A stretch of 64,000 nt of DNA from Xanthomonas sp. NCPPB 1128 (GCF_001043115.1 NZ_LFME01000019.1:1-64000), one strand, 5' to 3'. Positions 27,788 to 37,229 are shown, counted from the first letter of the stretch. Notes: generated by a model from the letters alone, not told the origin. Numbers and translations are program-made.

Positions 27788-28507
27788 TCAATCCCAGCCC
27801 GGCATCTGCGCGCCGTCCAGGCCGCCGGTCTCGAACACCGCGGTGCGGGTGCCTCCTGCCTTCACCGGGAAGGTGATCTGCAGCACCGTGGTCTTGCGCG
27901 CCAGCTTCCACAGCGCCTTGTCGTCGCTGATGAACATGGCGATGGCCTCGTCGGTCTTGGGCCGCCAGGCCGCGGCCGCGTGCGGCGGCGCGTCGTCGGC
28001 CTTCAGTTCCACCTTGCAGCCGCCGGCGCAGCGGAAATCGCCGGACTGCAGCACCAGGTAGGCGCTGCGCTTCCATTCCGGATGGTCGCGGAACACCAGT
28101 TGCACCGGCTTGGGTCCGCTGCCGTCCACATCGACCTTGTCGCGGCTGTACAGCATCGCCGAGCGCTGCACGCCCTTGCCGGCCGGCACCTGCGAGTACT
28201 GCCAGGCCGCCTGCATGCGCCGCAGTTCGCGCGCCGCCTCGCCCTTGGCCTTGACCTCGGCGTAGCCGGGCTGGATGCGTTCGGCCGCGTCCGAGCCCGG
28301 ATACTGCTGCAGCAGCGCCGCGCCGTGGATCCGCGCCAGGTCCCAGTTGCCGGACTTCACCGCGGCGTCGTACTGCTTGGCCAGGTCGTCGGCGGCCTGC
28401 GCCTTGGCCTGCGCTTCGGCCGCGGCCTGCGCCTTGCGCTCGGCCTCGTGATCGCCGCAAGCGGCCAGGGCGACGGCGCACAGCGCGCCGAGCAGGATGC
28501 GTTTCAT
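27788..28507 (-). CDS. Predicted lipoprotein of unknown function
   Basis: A 239-residue protein with lipobox LAAC (C17) followed by a charged, Ala/Lys-rich helical stretch (about 20-60) that may form a coiled coil, then a mixed domain containing a C-AGG-C pair (FRCAGGCKVEL) and the segment SGDFRCAGG. No family recognised. Its ATG overlaps the stop of the upstream hydrolase gene (ATGA). Confidence 0.82.
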   Translation of the reverse strand: MKRILLGALCAVALAACGDHEAERKAQAAAEAQAKAQAADDLAKQYDAAVKSGNWDLARIHGAALLQQYPGSDAAERIQPGYAEVKAKGEAARELRRMQAAWQYSQVPAGKGVQRSAMLYSRDKVDVDGSGPKPVQLVFRDHPEWKRSAYLVLQSGDFRCAGGCKVELKADDAPPHAAAAWRPKTDEAIAMFISDDKALWKLARKTTVLQITFPVKAGGTRTAVFETGGLDGAQMPGWD

Positions 28508-29472
28508 CGTGGGGTTCCTCGTTGGATCAGGGTGTCGATGGCCTGCGCGACCTCGGCGGGCTTCTCGACGATGGACATATGGCCGCTGTCGTCCAGCAGC
28601 ACCTGGATCGCCTGCGGCAGGCGCTGCGCGTACAGCGCCAGCGCGCTGGCGTCGATCACCGCGTCCTGCACGCAGTTCAGCAGCAGCGCCGGCTGGCGGA
28701 TGCGCGCGGCCTCCTCGAACGGCAGGAACGCCTCCTCGCCGCGGCCGATACGCGCCAGCACCTGCTGTTCGAACGCGGCCTCGCGGCGGCGCCAGGCCAC
28801 CACCGCCGGCACCGCCCAGCGCGGGATGCGCGGCTTGGCGCGCTCGAGCAGGAACACGGTGTCGATATAGCGCTGCAACGACGCGGCATCGTGCACCGCG
28901 AACGGATTGTGCCCGTCCAGCACCGCCTGGCCGAACGCATTGTCAGCGAAGCGCACACCGGCGGCATTGAACAGGCCGACACGGTCGAACACCGTCGGAT
29001 GGCGCGCCGCGGCCAGCGCGGCGATGCCGCCGCCCATCGAGTGCCCGAGCAGCACGCATTCGCTGCCCGTACGGCGCGCGCACTGCAGTGCGAACGCGGC
29101 CACGCGCTCGGCCTGCGCGACGAAGCCGTAGTCCTGCCCGGCGATGCGTTGGCTCTCGGCCCAGCCGGGCAGATCCGGGATCACCAGGTGGTAGCGCGTG
29201 CCCAGCGCGCGCGCCAGCGGCAGCCAGTTCTCCTTGCTGCCGGTGAAGCCGTGCACCAGCAACAGCGTCGGCGCGGCGGGATCGGCCGCAGCGCGCACCA
29301 GATAGGTCCAGGTGTGTCCGGCGACCTGCGTCTGGCGCCGTTGCAGCCCGCTGCCGCGGCGCTGGCGCAGGCTCTCCAGCCGGACCAGCAGGAACGGATC
29401 GCGCAGCACCAGCACCACGCCGATCAGCGCCGCCACCATCAGCAGCACGCCGGCCAGCAACAGCCAGGCCAT
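28504..29472 (-). CDS. Membrane-anchored alpha/beta hydrolase
   Basis: A 322-residue hydrolase with an N-terminal transmembrane helix (MAWLLLAGVLLMVAALIGVV) and an alpha/beta fold: oxyanion HGFTGSKENW, nucleophile elbow GHSMGGG, and a catalytic-type His in SGHMSIVEKP. It resembles lipases or esterases that act at membranes. ATG at 29472 was preferred over an in-frame GTG at 29487; neither has a clear ribosome site. Overlaps the lipoprotein gene downstream. Confidence 0.87.
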   Translation of the reverse strand: MAWLLLAGVLLMVAALIGVVLVLRDPFLLVRLESLRQRRGSGLQRRQTQVAGHTWTYLVRAAADPAAPTLLLVHGFTGSKENWLPLARALGTRYHLVIPDLPGWAESQRIAGQDYGFVAQAERVAAFALQCARRTGSECVLLGHSMGGGIAALAAARHPTVFDRVGLFNAAGVRFADNAFGQAVLDGHNPFAVHDAASLQRYIDTVFLLERAKPRIPRWAVPAVVAWRRREAAFEQQVLARIGRGEEAFLPFEEAARIRQPALLLNCVQDAVIDASALALYAQRLPQAIQVLLDDSGHMSIVEKPAEVAQAIDTLIQRGTPR

Positions 29473-29520
29473 CGTCAACACCAGCACGGCGACACCGAAA
29501 GGCGGAGACGGGTCATGCGC

Positions 29521-29871
29521 TCACACCACCACGTCGGCTTCGCCGAGATGGATCGCCAGCCATACGGTCGGCTGCGCGGGATCGGTGAAGGTCACCCAAT
29601 GCGGCGTATCGGCCGGAATGAACAGATGATCGCCCGGTGCCAGCGCGACCTCGCGCTCGCACAGCGCCACCCGCGCGCTGCCGCGCAACAGCAGGACCCA
29701 TTCGTCGTGTGCCTGCTGGTAGGGCGTGTCCTGCGGCGTGGTCTGCCCGTGCGAGACGATGCGCTCCACGCGGCAACCGGAGCGCCGAAGCAGCTCGGTG
29801 AAGATTTCGCCACCACGCGCATCGGGCAGCGCGGCCAGCAAGGAACCGGAGAGGGCGTGCGCGTCGGTCAT
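29521..29871 (-). CDS. Small cupin-domain protein
   Basis: A 116-residue single-cupin protein with the two cupin motifs in reduced form (HDEWVLLLRGSARVAL and PGDHLFIPADTPHWV), consistent with a metal site using three His and a Glu. Similar small cupins are often annotated as phosphoribosylaminoimidazole carboxylase-like or simply cupin. First gene of the four-gene minus-strand set ending at the HAD phosphatase. Function unknown. The 363 bp from here to the terminator hold no convincing gene. Confidence 0.8.
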   Translation of the reverse strand: MTDAHALSGSLLAALPDARGGEIFTELLRRSGCRVERIVSHGQTTPQDTPYQQAHDEWVLLLRGSARVALCEREVALAPGDHLFIPADTPHWVTFTDPAQPTVWLAIHLGEADVVV

Positions 29872-30234
29872 CTCAGCACCGCCTCGACGGGCGCAGGTGA
29901 GTCCGCTCGCATCGGAATCGGCAGTGTCCTGCCATGGCGATGGCGCTTGCAGCGAAGACTGGAGCGGCGGTGGCGAACGGGGTCATGCACGCATGGGCCG
30001 AGGACCATCGGGACTGCCGAGGATATCGCGAATGCGTGGCAGCGGGTCGCTGCCCGCGAGCAGCGGCATGTGTGGAATTCGTTAACGCCGCGATGGACCG
30101 GCGCGCGTTTCGTGCAGGAAGCGCATATGACGCCGCGCGGCGCGACATTCTGCGGCACGTGCGCAACCATGCCGCCGCGACGATCGCGCCTGCCCCGCGC
30201 GACGCGATCGCGCAACAGGCCGGCCGCACAAACG

Positions 30235-30268
30235 CACACGGCGCCGGGATCGCTCCCGGCGCCGTGTG
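30235..30268. terminator. Strong hairpin after the M1 aminopeptidase gene
   Basis: Perfect 15-bp inverted repeat (CACACGGCGCCGGGA and its complement) around TCGC, 26 bp beyond the aminopeptidase stop. Only a short T-rich tract follows on the minus strand (CGTTTGTG), so termination may be partial. Confidence 0.75.
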
Positions 30269-30293
30269 CGCGGTCTTCAGCAGGCGGCGCGCG

Positions 30294-32234
30294 TCAGTGC
30301 GCGGTGCTGCCGGCCTTGGCCTTGTCCAGCATCTCCTGCACCGACACCGTGGTGATCGGGTGGTAGCCGGGCTTCGCCTTGGCGAACACGTCCTCGGCGA
30401 ACGCCAGCCCGTCCGGGGTCTTCACCAGTTCGGCGTAGATCGGCAGGATCAGCTTGCGGCGACCGACGCGGGCGATGAACTCGCCGGCGGCCGGACGCGC
30501 GTCCACGTAGCCGCTGCGGATCGCCAGCGGGTACCAGCGCATGGCGATCTCGCCGTTGGCGGTACCGGTGAAGTGGTAGGCGTCGTCGAGCTGCTTGAGC
30601 TGCGCCGGCGTCAGCTTCTCGCCCAGGCCGCTGAGGAAGCGCGTCCATTCCTGGGTGCTCCAGGCATCGGTCACCTGCTTGCCCGGCAGCGTGCCGCTGC
30701 CGGTCCAGGCGATGCGCGCGGTATCGACCATGGCGAAGTTGCGCGAGCGCGCCTTCTGCGCGAACGCCGGAATGCCCGGCTCGTCCAGCCACGCGTGCAG
30801 TTCCTGCGCGGTCACCGCATTCGGCTTCTTGGCCAGAAGATGCGTCTTGAGATACGCGACGAACTGATCGGTGTTGGCGCTCTGGAAGGCGTGGTCGTCG
30901 AACCAGCCGCGCAGGAACGGATCGAAGGTGTCGCGGCCGAAGCGCTGCTCCAGGAACTGCAGGAACCACGCGCCCTTGACGTAGGCGACCTGGCTCAGCG
31001 CCTCGTCCGGATCGCGCTCGGTCAGCGCCGGCAGCGCCAGCGCCTGGTCGGCCGGGCTCATGCCCTTCAGTTCGGCCAGCAGATCGGTCTGGTCGATCTC
31101 GCGCTCCATCTCCGCCGCTTCGGGGCCGTACAGCGCCTCGGTGATGCGTGCCTGCACGTAGGTGGTGAAACCTTCGTTGAGCCAGATGTCCTTCCAGCTG
31201 GCGTTGGTCACCAGGTTGCCGGACCAGCTATGCGCCAGCTCGTGCGCGATCAGCGACACCAGCGACTTGTCGCCGACGATCACCGTCGGCGTGGCGAAGG
31301 TCAGGCGCGGATTCTCCATGCCGCCGAACGGGAACGACGGCGGCAGCACCAGCATGTCGTAGCGGCCCCAGCGGTACGGACCGTACAGCGTCTCCGCGGC
31401 CACGATCATCTTCTCGGTGTCCTCGAACTCCTTGGCCGCCTTGTCGACCATCGCCGGCTCGGCCCACACGCCCGAGCGCGCCGAGATCGGCTTGAACACC
31501 AGGTCGCCGGCAGCGATCGCCAGCAGGTAGGACGGGATCGGCTGCGGCATCTTGAAGCGGTAGTCGCCGTTGCGCACCGCCTTGGGATCGTTGTCGGCGC
31601 TCATCAGCACCATCACGTCCGGGCGCGAGACCACGTGCGCGCTGTAGGTGAAGCGCACGCTCGGCGTGTCCTGCAGCGGCACCCACGAACGCGCGTGGAT
31701 CGCCTGCGACTGGCTGAACATGAAGGGCAGCTTCTTGCCCTCGGTCATCGACGGCTCCAGCCACTGCAGGCCCGAGGCGGTCGGCGCGGTGTGGTAGGTG
31801 ATGCTGATCTTCTGCGGCTGCGTCGGCGCCTCGATGGTCAGCTTGCTGCCGTAGATCTTGTCCGCGGGCGCCAGCGCGTACTGCAGCGGCGCCTGCTGGC
31901 CCTTGCCGTCGTCGGCCTGCACCTTCTCGATGGTCAGGTCGCGCGTGTCCAGCACCAGTTGCTTGGCGCTCTTGTCCTTCCAGTCCAGCGTGTAGGTGGC
32001 GGTACCGCCGATCTGCTTGCTGTCGAAATCCAGCTTCAGATCCAGCGCCAGATCCTTGATCACGACCTTGGACGGCTCGGCGTAGGAGGTCTCGTCGTGG
32101 CTGCGGTCGGCCGGCTTGGCCGCGGCGGGTGCCGGCTTGGCGGCAGGTGCGGCCGCATCGGGCGCGGACGCTTCACGGGAACACCCGGACGCGACCATCG
32201 CGGCCAGGGACAACAACAGGAACGGGGAACGCAT
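30294..32234 (-). CDS. M1-family metallo-aminopeptidase, lipoprotein
   Basis: Zinc aminopeptidase of the aminopeptidase N/LTA4 hydrolase family. The 646-residue product has a lipobox (VASGC) and an Ala/Pro spacer, an N-terminal beta domain, a GGMENPRLTF version of the GxMEN substrate motif, and the zinc site HELAH (331-335) with its Glu in WLNEGFTTY 19 residues on. A C-terminal helical domain follows. An export signal indicates periplasmic or outer-membrane placement, unlike E. coli PepN. ATG at 32234 was preferred to a GTG at 32246. Monocistronic, with repeats upstream. Confidence 0.93.
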   Translation of the reverse strand: MRSPFLLLSLAAMVASGCSREASAPDAAAPAAKPAPAAAKPADRSHDETSYAEPSKVVIKDLALDLKLDFDSKQIGGTATYTLDWKDKSAKQLVLDTRDLTIEKVQADDGKGQQAPLQYALAPADKIYGSKLTIEAPTQPQKISITYHTAPTASGLQWLEPSMTEGKKLPFMFSQSQAIHARSWVPLQDTPSVRFTYSAHVVSRPDVMVLMSADNDPKAVRNGDYRFKMPQPIPSYLLAIAAGDLVFKPISARSGVWAEPAMVDKAAKEFEDTEKMIVAAETLYGPYRWGRYDMLVLPPSFPFGGMENPRLTFATPTVIVGDKSLVSLIAHELAHSWSGNLVTNASWKDIWLNEGFTTYVQARITEALYGPEAAEMEREIDQTDLLAELKGMSPADQALALPALTERDPDEALSQVAYVKGAWFLQFLEQRFGRDTFDPFLRGWFDDHAFQSANTDQFVAYLKTHLLAKKPNAVTAQELHAWLDEPGIPAFAQKARSRNFAMVDTARIAWTGSGTLPGKQVTDAWSTQEWTRFLSGLGEKLTPAQLKQLDDAYHFTGTANGEIAMRWYPLAIRSGYVDARPAAGEFIARVGRRKLILPIYAELVKTPDGLAFAEDVFAKAKPGYHPITTVSVQEMLDKAKAGSTAH

Positions 32235-32275
32235 GGCAGACAGCACCGGTTCGGGGAAACCGGAAGTTTACCGGA

Positions 32276-32440
32276 AGGCGGGGATTGGGGATTCGGGAGT
32301 GGGGATTCGCAACGGCAACGCGGCGCGCGCACTTTTACGAATCCCGAATCTCCAATCGAAGCGGGGATTGGGGATTGGGGATTCGCAGCAGCGAACAGCC
32401 GGCGCGCTTCCGAATCCCGAATCTTCAATCTCCAATCCCT
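32276..32440. repeat. GGGATT-type repeat array upstream of the aminopeptidase gene
   Basis: At least three alternating-orientation copies of the GGGATTGGGGATTCGGGAGT-type motif occupy the gap between the aminopeptidase start and the decayed ubiE copy. No gene is seen here. Confidence 0.7.
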
Positions 32441-32447
32441 GCTCCAC

Positions 32448-32568
32448 TCAGATCTTGTAGCCGAGTGGATCGCCACGATGCCGCCGGCAAGGTTCTTGTA
32501 GTGGCTGCGGGCGAAGCCGGCTTCTTCCATCCTTGCCTTCGCGTCCTGCGGCGGATACTTGCGCCGGC
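32448..32568 (-). pseudogene. Decayed copy of the 3' end of ubiE
   Basis: About 120 bp matches the last 40 codons of the intact ubiE next door: it encodes KYPPQDAKARMEEAGFARSH, then a [11 protein letters not shown] segment, where ubiE has [21 protein letters not shown] and [11 protein letters not shown]. It carries an in-frame 3-base loss and, near the end, a single-base deletion that shifts the final codons away from GYKI-stop. No start or catalytic portion is present. Confidence 0.85.
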
Positions 32569-32980
32569 ACCGCCGGACCGCGCGTCGGGACTGAAGTCCC
32601 TCCCACAAGGACTACCCAGCGTGCGCGATCGGTCAGCAACCGATCGCCCGCTCTTGCGATTCCCCAATCCCGATTCCCGAATACCGGCCTCCTGCGGCCG
32701 ATGCTTGCACCAGCACCGCCGGACCGCGCGTCGGGACTGAAGTCCCTCCCACAAGGACAGCCCAGCACCGCGATCGGTCAGCAACCGATCGCCCGCTCTT
32801 GCGATTCCCGAATCCCGATTCCCGAATCCCGGCTTTCTGTGGCAGATGCTTGCACCGGCACCGCCGGACCCCGCGTCGGGACTGAAGTCCCTCCCACAAA
32901 GACGGCACAGGCCCCGCGATCGGTCAGCACCGATCGCCTGCTCTTACGATTCCCGAATCCCGATTCCCCAATCCCGGCTT
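32554..32980. repeat. Three tandem units of about 146 bp
   Basis: Units begin at 32554, 32700 and 32845, each opening with GATGCTTGC-like sequence also found in ubiE. Each unit holds a GC-rich block, a REP core (GGGACTGAAGTCCC), a CGATCGGT/ACCGATCG hairpin (slightly altered in unit 3), and a GGGATT-type repeat. The array runs to the ubiE stop. No gene is seen in it. Confidence 0.85.
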
Positions 32981-33742
32981 CTAAATCTTATAGCCCGAAT
33001 GGATCGCCACGATCCCGCCGGTGAGATTCTTGTAGTGGCTGCGGGCGAAGCCGGCTGCTTCCATCATCGCCTTCAGCGCGTCCTGCGGCGGATGCTTGCG
33101 GATGCTCTCGGCCAGGTACTGGTAGCTGTCGGCGTCCTTGGCGAACAGTTGGCCCAGGCGCGGCAGCACCTTGAACGAATGGAAGTCGTACAGCGGCTTG
33201 AACCAGTCGGCGGTGACTTCGGAGAACTCCAGCACCCGCGCCTGGCCGCCGACCTTGAGCACGCGGTACATCTCGCGCAGCGCGGCGTCCTTGTCGGTGA
33301 CGTTGCGCAGGCCGAAGGCGATGGTCACCAGGTCGAAGCTCTGGTCCGGGAACGGCAGCGCCTCGGCGTTGCATTGCACGTAGTCCAGGCCCGCGACCAG
33401 GCCGCGGTTGGTGAGGCGGTCGCGGCCCACTGAGAGCATGCCGGCGTTGATGTCGCCCAGCACGATCTCGCCGTCGGCGCCGACCCGGTCCTTCAGCAGC
33501 GCGGCGATGTCGCCGGTGCCGCCGGCCAGGTCGAGCACGCGGTCGCCCGGCTTGACCTGCGCGGTGGCGACGAAATAGCGCTTCCAGACCCGATGGATGC
33601 CCATGCTCATCAGGTCGTTCATCAGGTCGTAGTTGCCGGCGACCGAGGTGAAGACCTCGCCGACCAGCTTCTGCTTGTCCTTGGCGGCGACGTCGCGGAA
33701 GCCGAAATGGGTGGTGCCGGTCTTGTAGGGGGATTCGCTCAT
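32981..33742 (-). CDS. ubiE: Ubiquinone/menaquinone biosynthesis C-methyltransferase
   Basis: SAM-dependent methyltransferase of quinone biosynthesis. The 253-residue product has the class I SAM motif ([15 protein letters not shown]), the UbiE signatures [18 protein letters not shown] and [17 protein letters not shown], and the normal C-terminus VAIHSGYKI. It is divergent from the deaminase gene. Its 3' end abuts the tandem repeat tract, and a decayed copy of that end lies just beyond. Confidence 0.97.
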   Translation of the reverse strand: MSESPYKTGTTHFGFRDVAAKDKQKLVGEVFTSVAGNYDLMNDLMSMGIHRVWKRYFVATAQVKPGDRVLDLAGGTGDIAALLKDRVGADGEIVLGDINAGMLSVGRDRLTNRGLVAGLDYVQCNAEALPFPDQSFDLVTIAFGLRNVTDKDAALREMYRVLKVGGQARVLEFSEVTADWFKPLYDFHSFKVLPRLGQLFAKDADSYQYLAESIRKHPPQDALKAMMEAAGFARSHYKNLTGGIVAIHSGYKI

Positions 33743-33854
33743 GCCGGGATTATCGCACTGCCGGCCGCTGCGTGCCGGTGAAGCGCGGCCCGGGATGACA
33801 GCCGCCGGCCGCCTGGGCCAGACTGCCGGCCATTCCCTTTCCCCCGGCCCTCCC

Positions 33855-34310
33855 ATGCTGACCACGCCCGACTACCGCGCCCTGCTCGACACCGCCATCG
33901 CCGAAGCCCGCCAGGGCCTGGCCGAGGGCGGCATCCCGATCGGCGCCGCCCTGTACCACCGCGACGGCCGCCTGCTCGGCTGCGGCCACAACCGCCGCGT
34001 GCAGGAAGGCGACCCGTCCGTGCACGGCGAGACCGACGCGTTCCGCAAGGCCGGACGCCAGCGCCGCTACAAGGACACCATCATGGTCACCACCCTGGCG
34101 CCGTGCTGGTACTGCAGCGGCCTGGTGCGGCAGTTCAACATCGGCACCGTGGTGGTCGGCGAATCGGTGACCTTCCAGGGCGGTATCGATTGGCTGCGCG
34201 AGAGCGGCGTGGAGGTCATCGACCTGCACAGCCAGGAGTGCATCGACCTGCTCGGTGGCTTCATCGCCGCGCACCCGGACGTGTGGAACGAGGATATCGG
34301 CGAGGACTGA
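33855..34310 (+). CDS. Cytosine deaminase-like nucleoside deaminase (yeast Fcy1 type)
   Basis: A 151-residue zinc deaminase. Zinc and catalytic residues H57-G-E59 and P83-C84-W-Y-C87 are intact. The sequence follows yeast cytosine deaminase closely, including GGIPIG near the start, [11 protein letters not shown], and the acidic end WNEDIGED, more than it follows TadA or guanine deaminases. It probably converts cytosine to uracil for pyrimidine salvage. Start at the ATG after a pyrimidine-rich leader. Single gene, divergent from ubiE. Confidence 0.85.
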   Translation: MLTTPDYRALLDTAIAEARQGLAEGGIPIGAALYHRDGRLLGCGHNRRVQEGDPSVHGETDAFRKAGRQRRYKDTIMVTTLAPCWYCSGLVRQFNIGTVVVGESVTFQGGIDWLRESGVEVIDLHSQECIDLLGGFIAAHPDVWNEDIGED

Positions 34311-34484
34311 ACCTCGCGTCGCCGCGCCGGTCCAGGCGCGGCGGCCCTGACGACGCGGTTCGGGCGACAGCGTTGCCCAGTTGCCCCCCCGTCACGCCCT
34401 GCCGGCACGCGTGCTGCCGGCACGACGGGTCATTGCCCCGGAATCACCCGAGCCGCCACGGCGCCCACGGCCGGTACCTGACAC

Positions 34485-34510
34485 GCAAGTGTTATATTAT
34501 TTCAATATTC
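34485..34510. promoter_or_regulatory. AT-rich element, possible promoter or Zur-like operator
   Basis: In very GC-rich DNA, TGTTATATTAT (34490-34500) and the following TTCAATATTC stand out, 18-38 bp before the ATG of the next gene. The first part equals one half of the gammaproteobacterial Zur consensus (TGTTATANTATAACA), but the second half is degenerate. It could simply be the -10 region. Confidence 0.4.
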
Positions 34511-34527
34511 GACACCGACCGTCACGC

Positions 34528-35727
34528 ATGCCGCCCGCTGCTTCCGTTTCCGCTGCGCCCGCGTCCCTCACCCTGCCCGCCACCGCCTCGGCCAGCGCGC
34601 GCCTGGCCTCGATCGACTTGCTGCGCGGCACGGTGATGCTGCTGATGCTGCTCGACCACGTGCGCGAGACCTTTCACTACCATCACCCGGTGGGCGACCC
34701 GATGGACGTGGAGAACACCGCGCCGGCGCTGTTCGTCGCGCGCACGCTGGCGCACCTGTGCGCGCCGGTGTTCGTGTTCCTCACCGGGCTGTCGGCCTGG
34801 CTGTACGCGGCGCGGCAGGCCGACGGCCGCGCGGCGGCGGCCAGCTTCCTGCTCAAGCGCGGCCTGTTCCTGATCGTGCTGGAGCTGACCCTGGTCAACC
34901 TGGCCTGGAGCGGCGCCTTTCCGCCGCAGGCGCTGTACCTGCAGGTGATCTGGGCGATCGGCCTGAGCATGCTCGCCCTGGCCGCGCTGCTGTGGCTGCC
35001 GCGGCCGGCACTGGCCCTGCTGGGCGCGGCGCTGGTCGCCGGCCACCACCTGCTGGACGATGTGCAGGTGCAGGGCGACGGCCCGCTCGCGGCGGTCTGG
35101 GCGGTGCTGCACGACCGGCGCTGGCTGGAGCTGGGCGACCTGCGCCTGCGCACCTCCTACCCGGTGCTGCCGTGGATCGGGGTGATCGCGCTCGGCTACG
35201 CCGCCGGCCCCTGGTACGGCGCCGCCACCGACCCGGCGCAACGCCAGCAGCGCCTGCTGGCCTGGGGGCTGGGCGCACTGGCTGCCTTCCATCTGCTGCG
35301 CTGGCACAACGGCTACGGCGACGCGCCCTGGCAGCTCCAGGACGATCTCGCGCATACCGCGATGAGCTTCTTCAACGTTACCAAGTACCCGCCGTCGCTG
35401 CAGTTCCTGCTGCTGACCCTGGGCGTGGGCCTGCTGTTGCTGCGCCTGTACGAACACCCCGCCGTGGCCCGCGCGCTGGCGCCGCTGGCGGCGATCGGCG
35501 CGGCGCCGATGTTCTTCTACCTGCTGCACCTGTACGTACTGAAGCTCGCCTACCTGGCCACGCTGGCGCTGTGGGGCGCCAACCAGGGCGATCTGTTCGG
35601 CGTGGACAGCGTGGCCGCGCTGTGGGCGATCGCCGCCTTGCTGGGCCTGGCCCTGTACTGGCCCACCGCCGCGTTCGCGCGGCTGAAGGCACGGCGCCGC
35701 GACCTGGCCTGGCTGCGCTACTTCTAG
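34528..35727 (+). CDS. Polytopic membrane protein, DUF1624/heparan acetyltransferase-like
   Basis: A 399-residue protein with about ten membrane segments. It opens with the family signature RLASIDLLRGTVMLLMLLDH, followed by HLCAPVFVFLTGLSAWLY. Members resemble the transmembrane acyltransferase domain of heparan-alpha-glucosaminide N-acetyltransferase, so a role in acylating a cell-surface or periplasmic sugar is plausible but unproven. Start at 34528 lies just downstream of the AT-rich element; longer in-frame starts lack any membrane signature. Confidence 0.85.
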   Translation: MPPAASVSAAPASLTLPATASASARLASIDLLRGTVMLLMLLDHVRETFHYHHPVGDPMDVENTAPALFVARTLAHLCAPVFVFLTGLSAWLYAARQADGRAAAASFLLKRGLFLIVLELTLVNLAWSGAFPPQALYLQVIWAIGLSMLALAALLWLPRPALALLGAALVAGHHLLDDVQVQGDGPLAAVWAVLHDRRWLELGDLRLRTSYPVLPWIGVIALGYAAGPWYGAATDPAQRQQRLLAWGLGALAAFHLLRWHNGYGDAPWQLQDDLAHTAMSFFNVTKYPPSLQFLLLTLGVGLLLLRLYEHPAVARALAPLAAIGAAPMFFYLLHLYVLKLAYLATLALWGANQGDLFGVDSVAALWAIAALLGLALYWPTAAFARLKARRRDLAWLRYF

Positions 35728-35801
35728 GGCGCCGCGGTTCATCTGCATGCAATGCAGGCGTGGTCGACTGCCGGTTCCCTTGCCGCGCCTGGAGACCTGC
35801 G

Positions 35802-37166
35802 ATGTCCACCCGCCTGCCGCAGTTGCTGCTGATCGGCCTGACCCTTGCCGCCTGCGCCGGATGCGCGACCGCGGCGAGCAAGCGCGACGCCTGGGTGGTG
35901 CAGCAGATCCACGACTACAACCATCCCTACGCCGCGCAGCGCGCCGAACTGGACACCAAGATGGCGACCATGGCCGGCAGCGCCTACGCCTTCTACCGCG
36001 GCACCGACCACATCTTCTATAAGGACATGACCACCCTGCCGGACTCGCTGTGGACCTCGCCGCAGACCGGCTATACCTGGCTCGGCGGCGACACCCACAT
36101 CGGCAACTTCGATGCGGCGCGCGACAGCAGCGGCAAGGCGGTGTTCAAGGTCGCCGACTTCGACGAAGGCCACCTCGGCCAGTACGTGTGGGACCTGCGC
36201 CGGCTGGCCGCGAGCATGGTCCTGGCCGGCCGCGACAACGGCCTGTCCGACAGCGACATCGGCGACGCCATCGACACCATGGTCGGCGCCTACCTGGACA
36301 AGATCGCCGATTTCCGCGGCAGCGACGCCGAAGCGAGCTTCCAGCTGAGCAAGCGCAACACCAGCGGCGCCGTGGCCAAGATCATCGACAGCGCCGACGG
36401 CAAGAGCCGCAGCAACCTGCTGTCCAAGTACACCGTGGTCAACGGCGGCAAGCGCCAGTTCCAGGACCTGGACAACCTGGTCGCGGTGGACGCCAGCACC
36501 ACCTCGGCGGTGGCCGCGGCGATGAACGGCTACATCGGCTCGATCGCCGCGTCCAAGCGCTATGCGTCCAGCTACTACACCATCAAGGACGTGCGCCAGA
36601 AGCTGGGCTCGGGCACCGGCAGCCTCGGCCGCCTGCGCCTGTACGTGCTGATCGAAGGCCCGAGCACGTCGACCAGCGACGACGTGATCCTGGAATGGAA
36701 GCAGGAAGCGGCCAGCGTGGTCGCGGTGGCCGCGCCGTCGCAGATGCCGGCCTCCACCTACGACAACAACGAGGGCGCGCGGGTCGCGCGCACCGCCAAG
36801 GCGCAGACCATCGACGCCGACGTGCTGGTCGGCTACGCCAGCGTCAACGGCACCCCGTTCTACGTGCACGAGAAGTCGCCGTTCCAGCAGGACCTGGACC
36901 CGACTGCGCTGGACAGCGCCGGCAAGCTCGCCACCGCCGCCACCTACCTGGGCCAGGCCCTGGCCTCGGCGCACGCGCTGGCCGACCAGGACTACGACCC
37001 GAACGTGGTGCCCTATAGCATCGACAAGCAGATCGACCAGGCGGTCACCAGCAAGAGCGGCCTGAAATCGGAACTGCGCCAGTTCGCGTTCGACTACGCC
37101 GCGCAGGTGCAACTGGACTGGCAGTCGTTCGTGGCCGCGTACAAGGCGGGTACGCCGCTGTATTGA
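35802..37166 (+). CDS. Exported DUF2252-family protein
   Basis: A 454-residue protein with a signal peptide and lipobox-like LTLAAC/CAGC. The body has the kinase-like DUF2252 pattern: YAFYRGTDHIFYKDM, WLGGDTHIGNFDA (resembling the H-G-D-x-H-x-x-N catalytic loop of aminoglycoside kinases), and KVADFDEGHLGQYVWDL (resembling the metal-binding DFD/DFG loop). Many family members are cytoplasmic; this one should be exported. Function and substrate unknown. A 74-bp gap separates it from the membrane protein gene upstream. Confidence 0.83.
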   Translation: MSTRLPQLLLIGLTLAACAGCATAASKRDAWVVQQIHDYNHPYAAQRAELDTKMATMAGSAYAFYRGTDHIFYKDMTTLPDSLWTSPQTGYTWLGGDTHIGNFDAARDSSGKAVFKVADFDEGHLGQYVWDLRRLAASMVLAGRDNGLSDSDIGDAIDTMVGAYLDKIADFRGSDAEASFQLSKRNTSGAVAKIIDSADGKSRSNLLSKYTVVNGGKRQFQDLDNLVAVDASTTSAVAAAMNGYIGSIAASKRYASSYYTIKDVRQKLGSGTGSLGRLRLYVLIEGPSTSTSDDVILEWKQEAASVVAVAAPSQMPASTYDNNEGARVARTAKAQTIDADVLVGYASVNGTPFYVHEKSPFQQDLDPTALDSAGKLATAATYLGQALASAHALADQDYDPNVVPYSIDKQIDQAVTSKSGLKSELRQFAFDYAAQVQLDWQSFVAAYKAGTPLY

Positions 37167-37229
37167 ACGCGGCGGGGGTGGCCGGGATCGCCCACGCCGT
37201 CTTGGCGCTGCGGGAAACATACCCCGGCC

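Noticed and set aside
29872-30234. Reading frame (about 120 codons) between the cupin and aminopeptidase genes
   Set aside because: Cys/Arg-rich translation, no start signal, no recognisable domain; treated as empty intergenic DNA.
32554-32980. Tandem repeats resembling a CRISPR array
   Set aside because: Only three units of about 146 bp with no short direct repeats and spacers and no cas genes nearby; the units contain REP and ubiE-derived sequence.
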